From NCBI GenBank assembly GCA_050740255.1, contig JBOICV010000092.1, positions 1 through 64,000 on the forward strand: 64,000 nt of DNA, read 5' to 3'. Each line of letters opens with the position of its first letter. Position 1 is the first letter of the stretch. The stretch is from JBOICV01 sp050740255. Lineage in GTDB: Bacteria > Pseudomonadota > Gammaproteobacteria > Nevskiales > JBOICV01. Positions 17,915 through 25,993 of the stretch are shown here, piece after piece. The notes beneath the pieces are model-generated. The model saw nothing but the letters and a program-made list of their open reading frames with translations, was not told the DNA's origin and did not search any database. A program made the position numbers and the translations under genes.

Positions 17915-18391
17915 ATGGAACCCGCCGCGGCTCTGGGTCAGCTCTGGGCAAGCGCCCGGCCGCAGACTTTCGCCGGTTTAATGAGTGTTTACGAAAGCAA
18001 CTACCGCCGGCTGCTGCGCCTCATCCCGGAAAAACGGGTCCCCTTCGACGTCGCCGTCTCGCGCAGCGAGCTCGACCACGACCTGCATCTGCAAGTCGTC
18101 GCGCGCGACAAGTACACGCTGACTTTGCGTCTGACTTATCGGTTTGCCGACGCCGAAGCGGCGCCGGTAACCACACCGGATCTGCTCGTGCGGCTCTATC
18201 ATGACGCCGGACTGGCCGAAGCCATGGATCACGTAGACCATGCCGCGCTGCCGCGGCATGCCTATGGCCAGCATCTGGCGGATAGCTGGCGCCGTAACCT
18301 GCTGCTCAACAAATGGCTGGACTTTCTGCTGGGTCGAGGTCACGGTTTTGCCCTGGCGGGCCGGCCGCGCGCTGTGGGCGCCGAGGTCTAG
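17915..18391 (+). CDS. DUF1249 (YqiB-like) protein
   Basis: A cytoplasmic protein of 158 residues matching the DUF1249 family: FAGLMSVYESNYRRLLRLIP is the family's opening, and KYTLTLRLTYRF, PDLLVRLYHDAGLAEAM and LNKWLDFLLGRGHGF follow. ATG 17915 was chosen because the sequence before it lacks conservation. E. coli yqiB sits near cpdA and parE; those genes are not here. The biochemical role is unknown. Confidence 0.8.
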   Translation: MEPAAALGQLWASARPQTFAGLMSVYESNYRRLLRLIPEKRVPFDVAVSRSELDHDLHLQVVARDKYTLTLRLTYRFADAEAAPVTTPDLLVRLYHDAGLAEAMDHVDHAALPRHAYGQHLADSWRRNLLLNKWLDFLLGRGHGFALAGRPRAVGAEV

Positions 18392-18522
18392 TAGCGCAGC
18401 ACTGAGTCCGGTTAGCTGGTGCGGATGGGTGCAGCCAGCTGCGCTACAATCTCGATATGACAAGCGCATGACGGCGCCCGCGGGGGCGGCGCGTCAGTCT
18501 GCGGGCATTCGGAGGAAAAATC

Positions 18523-18687
18523 ATGCGGGGTTTGGCGTTGCTAGTCGCGCTATGCGCGCTCTTGCTGGCGGCTGGCTGTAGTGATGGCGGCGGCGGCAAT
18601 CGCGTGCAGCCGGGCGGCAGCAGCGGCCCGACAGGCACGCCGCTTGATGCTGTGCTTGGTCCGCTTGCCGGTTTGGCGGGCGGCTGA
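18523..18687 (+). CDS. Tiny lipoprotein (54 residues)
   Basis: A small gene with a perfect GGAGG (18511-18515) 7 nt before its ATG. The protein has a lipoprotein signal (LALLVALCALLLAAGC, acylated at Cys19), then SDGGGGN and a Gly/Pro/Ser-rich tail ending LAGLAGG. It lies 62 bp before the large S15-like lipoprotein and may share its transcript. I do not recognise a family. The Gly-rich linker after the lipobox resembles the 53-residue lipoprotein at 28951. Confidence 0.65.
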   Translation: MRGLALLVALCALLLAAGCSDGGGGNRVQPGGSSGPTGTPLDAVLGPLAGLAGG

Positions 18688-18749
18688 ATTCGGCCACATA
18701 TATTTCGTATCAGCTTAAAGGCCGCTGCGAGCGGCCGCGGAGGAGAGAG

Positions 18750-20717
18750 ATGAAGCAATATTCATTGCGCCTGGGCGTGCTAACGCCGGTGCTGGCCTGC
18801 CTGTTTTTACTGGCGGCCTGCAGCAACGGCGATAGCGATGGTTTAGCTTTGGGTGGCAGCGGTGGCGCATCCGCACAACGCACAGTGGGTAAAGGCGTGG
18901 CCAGCAGCGGCGACAATGCTTCCTGCGTGAGCCGCACGCATCTAGAAGGCGCGCGCAGCTACCAGGTCACCCTGCCTTCCGCCAGCGGTGAAACCATTTC
19001 CTTCCAGGTATTCGAACCTGCAACATTCAACTGCCGGACCGGTCACGAACTGGTGCTGCACGGCCACGGTTTTGGCGGCAGCCGACAGACCACCCGGGAT
19101 GGTTTCATCGGCGAACTGCTGGAGCGCGGCTACGGCGTGATCAGCATCGATGCGCGCGGCTTTGGCGATAGCACCGGCACGGTGCGTACCATGGACCCGG
19201 ACTTCGAAGGTAAGGACTATCTCGCGATTCTCGACTGGGCCGAGGCGAACCTCGACTGGCTGGTTTACGAGGGCGGCAATCTGGTTTCTGGTGCGATCGG
19301 CGGCAGCTACGGCGGCGGTTATCAACTGCTGATCCATAACATCGATCCCCAGCACCGGCTGGATGCGCTCTCGCCGGACATCACCTGGAACGACCTGACC
19401 TACAGCCTGAACCCGGGCGACACCGTGAAGTCGAGCTGGGGTCTGCTGCTCACCGCCGCTGGCGAGGCCGGCGCCAATCAACCACTGATCGACGGCTTGG
19501 ATCCAACACAGAAAGAGACGCTGGTGCGGGCGGTGGCGGAGAACAACTTCCCCCAGGGCGCGCTCAACTTCTACCGCTATCACAGCCCGCGTTATTACTT
19601 TGACGGCGGCACCGATGGTGAGCAGAGTTTCCTGCTCGACCCGTTATTCGGGCCGCAGTCCTTCGGTACGCCGGCGAATCTGCCGGTGAAAGTGGACATT
19701 CTGTTCAGCCAGGGTATCCGCGACACGCTGTTCAACTTCAACGACGCCTGGCGCAATTTCGAGAGCTATCGCGCACTCGGCGGCGATGTGCGCCTGCTAA
19801 CCCATGAGAGCGGCCACATCCTGCCGGTCAGCACCTCGGCGCTGCCGGGGCTGGAAGGTGCGCTGGATCCCTTGAGCGAACTGGGCGTGCACCTGCCGGA
19901 TTTTCAACTTCCCGGTGGCGATAATCGCTGCGGCACGCTGGACCGCAACGCGGCCACGCTGGCTTTCTTCAACGAGAAGCTCAAGCGCCGGCCGGCCGAT
20001 CCCTTGATAGCGCAGCTCAAGAATCAGGTCTGCTTCTCGCTCGATGGCAATCATGCGCTTTACGTCAAGGCCGACCAGGTGAAGGCGCCGCCGCGCGGAG
20101 AAGTGCTCCCTGGCGCACCGGAAATCGCCGTGACCAACGGCCTGCCCGTTCCGGTGGGTGCTTTGGCACTGGCGACAGTGGCGTTAGGCCCGTCAGTGAT
20201 TCCGCTCAAGGATATCGGCGCCGGCGGCGATGTGCTGGCCGGTATCGCGACGGTGGATCTGGACCTGACGCATGTTGCCGGCGTGGACGGCTGTGAACAA
20301 TCAGCCTCCATTCCACAGCAGTTGCCGCTGTCCGTGGCCTGTGACGCGATCATTTATCTAGGCCTTGGCGTACAGCGTGCTGGCGCCGGCAGCTATGACT
20401 TGATTGACGATCAGATCACACCGGTGCGCGGTCTGGGTCAGCATGTCGTAGAGCTGGTGGGGGTCGCCGAGGGATTGAACGAAGGCGACAAGCTGGCGCT
20501 GCTGGTCTACGGCTATCACCTGCAGTACCCGACCTCGATCACGCGTGACGTGCTGGTGCCGGCGGTCAATATTGCGGCCAGCGTACGCCTGCCGCTGACC
20601 GGCATCGCGTTTCCAGCGGGCGCGATCACCGGCGGCGATGACGGGGAAGGCGGCGCCAGCGGATTCTGCGTCCCCGGCCTGATTCCGGTGATCGGCGGGC
20701 AATGCCTGCCGATTTAA
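18750..20717 (+). CDS. Lipoprotein with CocE/S15-like alpha/beta-hydrolase domain
   Basis: A predicted surface or periplasmic hydrolase of 655 residues. The lipobox is LLAAC (Cys24), followed by a Gly/Ser linker. The hydrolase domain has LHGHGFGGSR near residue 103, DARGFGDSTG near 135 and the nucleophile elbow GGSYGG (Ser186), then LSPDITWNDLTYSLNPG, as in X-Pro dipeptidyl-peptidase/CocE-NonD proteins. A later His (HESGHILP) may complete the triad. The end is unusual: a Gly-rich stretch, then CVPGLIPVIGGQC. The substrate is unknown; an ester, amide or polymer is possible. AGGAGAG precedes the ATG and a strong terminator follows. Confidence 0.75.
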   Translation: MKQYSLRLGVLTPVLACLFLLAACSNGDSDGLALGGSGGASAQRTVGKGVASSGDNASCVSRTHLEGARSYQVTLPSASGETISFQVFEPATFNCRTGHELVLHGHGFGGSRQTTRDGFIGELLERGYGVISIDARGFGDSTGTVRTMDPDFEGKDYLAILDWAEANLDWLVYEGGNLVSGAIGGSYGGGYQLLIHNIDPQHRLDALSPDITWNDLTYSLNPGDTVKSSWGLLLTAAGEAGANQPLIDGLDPTQKETLVRAVAENNFPQGALNFYRYHSPRYYFDGGTDGEQSFLLDPLFGPQSFGTPANLPVKVDILFSQGIRDTLFNFNDAWRNFESYRALGGDVRLLTHESGHILPVSTSALPGLEGALDPLSELGVHLPDFQLPGGDNRCGTLDRNAATLAFFNEKLKRRPADPLIAQLKNQVCFSLDGNHALYVKADQVKAPPRGEVLPGAPEIAVTNGLPVPVGALALATVALGPSVIPLKDIGAGGDVLAGIATVDLDLTHVAGVDGCEQSASIPQQLPLSVACDAIIYLGLGVQRAGAGSYDLIDDQITPVRGLGQHVVELVGVAEGLNEGDKLALLVYGYHLQYPTSITRDVLVPAVNIAASVRLPLTGIAFPAGAITGGDDGEGGASGFCVPGLIPVIGGQCLPI

Positions 20718-20741
20718 CGCCAGCCTGGAGCGGGCATCACG

Positions 20742-20772
20742 ACGGCGGCCCGCGGGCCGCCGTTTTTGTTTG
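20742..20772 (+). terminator. Rho-independent terminator after the S15-like lipoprotein
   Basis: ACGGCGGCCC (20742-20751), a 2-nt gap and GGGCCGCCGT (20754-20763) form a 10-bp stem followed by TTTTTGTTT. It separates the hydrolase gene from the alkyl-sulfatase-like gene. Confidence 0.88.
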
Positions 20773-20866
20773 GGTTTTTGGCCCGCTCGGCTAATCTGGT
20801 GGCTGGCAAAGCCAAGACCTTGTCTGACACAAACCGTATCCTGATTGGGTGTAACTGGAGGCAGCG

Positions 20867-22591
20867 ATGAATCTGCGGGCTATCCTATGGCTATTAATTC
20901 CGGTCCTGTCGGCCTGCGGCGGCGAAGCGCCGCCCGCCGCGCCCGCGGCCAGCACACCGGCCGCGCTCGCAGCGCACAGCGCCGAGTTCAAGCGCGAGGT
21001 GATCGAGGTCACCGAGGGCGTGTACGTCGCCGTCGGTTATGGCATTGCCAATTCGATCATGCTGGAAGGTGGCGATGGCGTAGTCATCGTGGACGTGATG
21101 GAGACGCTGGAATCGGCGCAGGCCGTGGCGGCGGATTTCCGCAAGATCACGGATAAGCCAGTCAAGGCTTTCGTCTATACCCACTCGCATCCAGATCACA
21201 TCGGCGGCGCGCCGGCTTATCTCATCGCGGGACAGGAGACGCCGCCGGTGTATGCGCAGGCGGATGTCGCGCGCAACATGGACAAGATCTCAAGCGTGCT
21301 GCAGCCGATCATCACCCAGCGCGGTTTTCGCATGTATGGCACGCATCTGCCGCACGAGGAAATGGTGAATGTCGGCATCGGGCCGGAGCTCGGCGTGCAC
21401 GAGGGCAGCACCCTCCGCATCCTGCGTCCGACCAAAACTTTCGAGGATGAGCTGGAAGACACGGTTGCCGGCATTCACTTCAAGCTGGTACATGCACCCG
21501 GCGAAACCGAGGATCAGCTCTTCGTCTGGCTGCCGGAGACCAAGACGCTGCTGCCCGGCGACAACTTCTACAAGGCGTTTCCGAATCTCTACACCATTCG
21601 TGGCACGTCTTATCGTGATCCGAAAGTCTGGGCCGATTCGCTCGATAAAATGCGCGCGCTGCGGCCGGCTTTTCTGGTGCCAAGCCACACACGCCCCCTC
21701 GCGGGTGTGGAATTCATCTATGACACGCTCACGGATTACCGCGACGCGATCCGCTATGTCTACGACCAGAGCATCCGCCTGACCAACCAGGGCTTGATGC
21801 CGGAGGAAATCGCCGCGCGGATGAAGTTGCCGCCGCATCTGGCGCAATCGCCCTTCCTGCAGGAGTTTTACGGCAAGCCGACCTGGTCGGCGCGCACCGT
21901 ATTCCAGGGCAATCTTGGCTGGTATAGCGGCAACCCGAGCGAGTTACAGCCGCTGCCACCAGCAGAGCAGGCGCGGCGCATGGCCGAGCTGGCGGGCGGC
22001 GAGGCGGCGCTGACCGATCGTATCGTGCAGGCGGAAAGGGATGGCGAGCATCAATGGGCGCTGCAACTCAGCGACTACGTACTACGGCTGAATCCCGGGA
22101 ACGAACAAGTGAAGCATGCGCGGCTGGCCGCGCTGCAAGCGCTGGGTGAGGCTGAGGCGAATCCGAACGCGCGGCATTATTATCTGATGTCGATGCGCGA
22201 GCTGCGTGGCGAGTTCGAGCTGCCCGAGCGCGCGCTGACGCCGCAGCCGGAAATGCTGGCCGACATGCCGCTGTCGGTGTTCTTCGACGGACTGGCGGTG
22301 AACCTCGATGCCGAGGCGAGCGCCGATACTATTGTCAGCGTGGGTTTTGAGTTCACGGATTCACCGGAGCGCTACACCTATATCGTGCGGCGCGGCGCGA
22401 GCGAGGTGGTGAACGAGTTGCAGCCCGACGCGGATATCCAGGTGCGGGTTTCGGCCCAGGTGTTCAAGGAGATGTTGGCGCGCCTGCGCAGTCCAGCTCT
22501 GACCATCGCCAGGGATTTCGACGTGGTGAAAGGCGGCAAGTTGGACTTCGCGCGCTTCATGAAGTTGTTTGTACCGGAGGCGGAGAACTGA
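20867..22591 (+). CDS. Lipoprotein alkyl-sulfatase-like metallo-beta-lactamase protein
   Basis: A 574-residue exported hydrolase. The lipobox is LSAC (Cys17). The metallo-beta-lactamase domain includes YTHSHPDHIGG (His106, His108, Asp110, His111). The middle region (dimerisation domain, PSHTRPL, LPPHLAQSPFLQEFYG) and the C-terminal SCP2-like domain (residues 450-574) follow the plan of Pseudomonas SdsA1 alkylsulfatases. It may cleave sulfate or other esters outside the cytoplasm. GGAGG precedes ATG 20867. It starts a five-gene run with overlapping or close junctions. Confidence 0.8.
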   Translation: MNLRAILWLLIPVLSACGGEAPPAAPAASTPAALAAHSAEFKREVIEVTEGVYVAVGYGIANSIMLEGGDGVVIVDVMETLESAQAVAADFRKITDKPVKAFVYTHSHPDHIGGAPAYLIAGQETPPVYAQADVARNMDKISSVLQPIITQRGFRMYGTHLPHEEMVNVGIGPELGVHEGSTLRILRPTKTFEDELEDTVAGIHFKLVHAPGETEDQLFVWLPETKTLLPGDNFYKAFPNLYTIRGTSYRDPKVWADSLDKMRALRPAFLVPSHTRPLAGVEFIYDTLTDYRDAIRYVYDQSIRLTNQGLMPEEIAARMKLPPHLAQSPFLQEFYGKPTWSARTVFQGNLGWYSGNPSELQPLPPAEQARRMAELAGGEAALTDRIVQAERDGEHQWALQLSDYVLRLNPGNEQVKHARLAALQALGEAEANPNARHYYLMSMRELRGEFELPERALTPQPEMLADMPLSVFFDGLAVNLDAEASADTIVSVGFEFTDSPERYTYIVRRGASEVVNELQPDADIQVRVSAQVFKEMLARLRSPALTIARDFDVVKGGKLDFARFMKLFVPEAEN

Positions 22592-23976
22592 TGCGTCACG
22601 CCGCCTTGGTTCTGATGTTCTTGTTGGGCGCCTGCAAAAACGGCAACGATGGGTTGGTTCCCATGTCATCGCCCAGCGAGGGTGGCGCTTCTTCCCGGAC
22701 AGATCAGGCCTTTCCGGCGGAGCCGCCGCCCGAGGCCGCGCTGGAAGGCGCCTGCAGCTGGCCTTTCGTCAGCGATCCCGACCTGCTGAATGTCGCGTTT
22801 CCTGATGAGGCGGCCACTTACTGGGTCACAGCCTTGCCCGCGATTCCCGGGTCGCGCTTGCGGATAGAGGGGCAGTTTCCGCAGGCACGTTACTTCTCAT
22901 TCAATGTCTACGATCCGCAGCTGCGGCCGGTGGATGCAATCACGGATTACGAACTATTGCCACGGGTCCCCGGAACTAATCCTTACCGCAATAGCGGAGC
23001 AGCCGCAGGCGGCGACTATGTCGCCTATATCGCGCCGGAGCCGAAGTCGGAAGAAGCTGCGCCGAACACCTTGTACAGCGCCAGCGTCACCTTGCCGGGT
23101 GGCACTTCCTTACCACTGAATCCGTTGCCGCTGCTGATTTATCGCATCTATCTGCCGGAGGGGAATGGGAATGGCGCTGTGTCCTTGCCTAAATTGACCT
23201 ATGAGACTGCCGATGGCTCGGCTGCACCCTTGAGCTTGAGCCTCTGCCAACCGCTGCCGCCGGACGGCATTCCCGGCGTGCTGAACGATTTAATCCGCGA
23301 AGCGAGCTTCCCATTGAGTGCTGCCGCGCCTTCCGGTCCGGCGGAAGCTCCGCGCGTCAACCGCTTTTACAACCTGTTTGAGAGCGGCCGCGTCGTGCTA
23401 TCAAGCCTGCTCGGTGTGGAGCTTCCGGGAAATCCGCTCACCGAAGGCGGTGGCGGCGGCTTCCTGAGCAATGTCGACAATGCCTATGTCTCGGCGCTGT
23501 TCAGACGCGACGAAGGCCCGCTCTACGTGGTGCGCGCGAAAGCACCGAGCTACGCGCAGATTCCCACCGATGCGCCGCTTGGCAGCGCGCAACTGCGTTA
23601 CTGGTCGCTGTGTACCAACGAGTTTGCAACCCAGCGCTTCGTGGCCTGCCTCGCTGATTTCCAGATGCCGTTGGACCGGCACGGTTACTTCACGCTGGTG
23701 GTGTCCGACCCCGACCAGCGTCCGGGCAATGCAGTGCCGGAGAATGGAATCGCTTGGCTGCCCTGGGGTGGGCTATACCCGGACTCCTTGCTGATTTACC
23801 GCCATATGCTGCCGAATGCCAGCTTCGCCGAGGCGATTCAGAATATTCCTTTCGGCACGCCCCCGCAGGACGTTATGGGCGAATATTTTCCCCGCGTAAG
23901 CTACTGCGACCGCGCGACCGTCGAATCCGCCGGCACCGAACCGGCGGCGATTTTTGCGGCCTGCGCGCGCCCTTAA
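22591..23976 (+). CDS. Lipoprotein of unknown function
   Basis: A 461-residue lipoprotein with lipobox LLGAC (Cys15) and a Ser/Gly-rich linker. A recognisable block reads YWVTALPAIPGSRLRIEG, then FPQARYFSFNVYDPQL, which I have seen as a hypothetical protein but cannot name. Cysteines and Tyr-rich strands suggest a beta-rich exported domain. It shares one base with the stop of the metallo-beta-lactamase gene (TGATG), so the two are translationally coupled and may act on the same substrate. Confidence 0.65.
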   Translation: MRHAALVLMFLLGACKNGNDGLVPMSSPSEGGASSRTDQAFPAEPPPEAALEGACSWPFVSDPDLLNVAFPDEAATYWVTALPAIPGSRLRIEGQFPQARYFSFNVYDPQLRPVDAITDYELLPRVPGTNPYRNSGAAAGGDYVAYIAPEPKSEEAAPNTLYSASVTLPGGTSLPLNPLPLLIYRIYLPEGNGNGAVSLPKLTYETADGSAAPLSLSLCQPLPPDGIPGVLNDLIREASFPLSAAAPSGPAEAPRVNRFYNLFESGRVVLSSLLGVELPGNPLTEGGGGGFLSNVDNAYVSALFRRDEGPLYVVRAKAPSYAQIPTDAPLGSAQLRYWSLCTNEFATQRFVACLADFQMPLDRHGYFTLVVSDPDQRPGNAVPENGIAWLPWGGLYPDSLLIYRHMLPNASFAEAIQNIPFGTPPQDVMGEYFPRVSYCDRATVESAGTEPAAIFAACARP

Positions 23977-23996
23977 GATTTCTTAGCACTCCCGAC

Positions 23997-24797
23997 ATGA
24001 GTCCCGCGCCGGTGCTGCCTGGTGCCCTGCCGCGAGTCTTATTAATCGGCGGGCTATTGCTCGGCATCGCCGCGGCCGCAGTGGGGGTACTACGTGACGG
24101 CGGACGGAATGCCTTGCCGCCGCAGGCAATTGCGCAGGTCAATGAGCGGCTGATTCTGCGCGATGCCTGGCTTCGCGCCGTCGCGGCGGTGGCCTCGGAG
24201 CGGCGCACGCCACTTACCGAAGATGACAAACGCCACATTCTCGACCGGCTGATTGACGAGGAGTTGCTGGTGCAGCATGGCGTGGCGCTGGGTCTGATCG
24301 AACAGGATCGCCGCCTGCGTGGTCAGTTGGTATCGGATGTTATTGCCACTGCGACCGCTGCGGAGGCAGGGTCGGCGTTGGAAGAGAACGAGCTGCGGCG
24401 CTTCTACGCGGACAACAAGAATTTTTTCACACCACCGGGACGTATCCGCGTGGCGGTGTACCGACTGGGCGCGGCGGGTGCACGGAGCGCCTTTGTGCCG
24501 CCCGTGCCGGATGTATTGCTGCCGCCGGCCAAGCTGCGCACTTATCTGGGCCCGGCACTTACACAGACGGCCATGCAATTACAACCGGGTCAGAGCAGTG
24601 CGCAAATCGAAAACGGTGGCAGCCCGGTGGTAGTGGAGATGCTGGAGCACGAACCAGGCTTCGCGCCGCTGTATGAACAAGTCGCGGAGCAGGTTCGCGC
24701 GGAATATCAGCGCCGCCGGGACGAAGTAGCACTGCGCCGGCTGCTCGCCGAACTGCGTGACAGCGGCCGCGTGCTGGTGCGCGAAGAACTCGAATGA
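23997..24797 (+). CDS. PpiC/SurA-like peptidyl-prolyl isomerase, membrane anchored
   Basis: A 266-residue protein with an N-terminal membrane anchor (LLIGGLLLGIAAAAVGVL) and a SurA-like chaperone region (VNERLILRDAWLRAVAAVASERRTPLTEDDKRHILDRLIDEELL). A weakly conserved PPIC-type region follows (QLQPGQSS, then SPVVVEMLEHEPGFAPLYEQVAEQVRAEYQRR). It could fold the exported partners around it. The start ATG 23997 lies 20 bp after the preceding stop. It overlaps the HupE-like gene by 4 bp (ATGA). Confidence 0.72.
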   Translation: MSPAPVLPGALPRVLLIGGLLLGIAAAAVGVLRDGGRNALPPQAIAQVNERLILRDAWLRAVAAVASERRTPLTEDDKRHILDRLIDEELLVQHGVALGLIEQDRRLRGQLVSDVIATATAAEAGSALEENELRRFYADNKNFFTPPGRIRVAVYRLGAAGARSAFVPPVPDVLLPPAKLRTYLGPALTQTAMQLQPGQSSAQIENGGSPVVVEMLEHEPGFAPLYEQVAEQVRAEYQRRRDEVALRRLLAELRDSGRVLVREELE

Positions 24798-25978
24798 ACA
24801 GCCTACTCCGCGTCCTGACGCTGGGACTGCTGTTGTTCAACCAGGTTCCGGCTCAGGCGCACAGCCGCGGCACTTCTTATTCCTTCTGGACGATAGACGA
24901 CGCTGGTGCCGACGTGCGGGTGCGCGTATCGCAACTGGAGTTGACGCGTCTGCAACTCGACCCGAGCTTCACGCCAGGCTACACCGACGAAGTGGGTTCC
25001 CGCGCGATAAACGACGTTCAGCTTTGGTCGGCTGCCGGACGGTGTACCGCTTCAGCTCCCAAGCTGATTGCTGGAGAGGACGGCTGGCTCAATCTGCGCT
25101 GGCGGCTGAAGTGTGCAAGCTCGCAGGATTTGACCATCCGCAGCCAATTGCTGCACGAGGTCGCGCCTTCGCACTTGCATTTCGTACGCGTCACGTTGCC
25201 GGATGGCGAACTGCGTCAACGCGTGCTCACCTATGCCGAGCCCGCGATGGAATTGGATATGCCACAGGCAAGTGCGCCGGCATCGCTCGGGCGTTATGCA
25301 GCGCTGGGTATCGAGCACATTCTGAGTGGCTGGGATCATCTGGCCTTTGTGCTTGCCCTGATTCTGCTGGCAGCGAGCCTGCGCGAGGTGGCGGTGGTCG
25401 CAACCGGCTTCACTCTCGCTCACAGCCTTACGCTCGCAGCGGCGGTGCTCGGCTGGGTGCAAACCCGCGGCGAGGTGGTGGAGGCGCTGATTGGCTTTTC
25501 CATCGCGCTGGTCGCGGCCGAGAATCTCTGGCTGCGTGCCGGCCGCGAGCGCTGGTTGCCCTGGGCGCTGAGTCTGGTCTTGGTCGCGCTCTGCCTGCTG
25601 GGCGTCACGCGCCTGCCGGCCGCCGTACTGCTGGGGCTGGCATTGTTCTCGCTCTGCCATTTTGCACTGCTGCAACAAACGCAACGCCCGGCGCGGTTAC
25701 GCTTGGCGCTCGCCTTTGTTTTCGGTCTTGTGCATGGCTTCGGCTTCGCCGGCGTGATGGCAGAACTGAATCTGCCGGCGGGTCAGCTTGCCGTGGGACT
25801 ATTGGGTTTCAACAGCGGTGTGGAGCTGGGGCAGCTTCTGGTGATTGCGCTGGTCTGGCCGGCATTGCGGCTGCTCGAACGCTGGCCGCAGGCGCGCCGG
25901 TGGCTGGGGGATGGCGGCTCCGCCGCGATCTGCGCGCTGGGCACATACTGGTTTTTGATACGCGGAATTAGTTTGTAA
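24794..25978 (+). CDS. HupE/UreJ-family membrane protein
   Basis: A 394-residue inner-membrane protein. A signal sequence and a 160-residue periplasmic domain precede a six-helix C-terminal half with the family motifs GIEHILSGWDHLAFVLALIL, FTLAHSLTLAAAV and FGLVHGFGFAGVM. HupE/UreJ proteins are nickel or cobalt permeases, though this branch with a large N-terminal domain is uncharacterised. It is coupled to the PpiC-like gene upstream and lies 15 bp before the DUF3604 gene. A metal-supply role for the DUF3604 protein is a guess. Confidence 0.78.
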   Translation: MNSLLRVLTLGLLLFNQVPAQAHSRGTSYSFWTIDDAGADVRVRVSQLELTRLQLDPSFTPGYTDEVGSRAINDVQLWSAAGRCTASAPKLIAGEDGWLNLRWRLKCASSQDLTIRSQLLHEVAPSHLHFVRVTLPDGELRQRVLTYAEPAMELDMPQASAPASLGRYAALGIEHILSGWDHLAFVLALILLAASLREVAVVATGFTLAHSLTLAAAVLGWVQTRGEVVEALIGFSIALVAAENLWLRAGRERWLPWALSLVLVALCLLGVTRLPAAVLLGLALFSLCHFALLQQTQRPARLRLALAFVFGLVHGFGFAGVMAELNLPAGQLAVGLLGFNSGVELGQLLVIALVWPALRLLERWPQARRWLGDGGSAAICALGTYWFLIRGISL

Positions 25979-25993
25979 AAAATAGAGGGAGAG

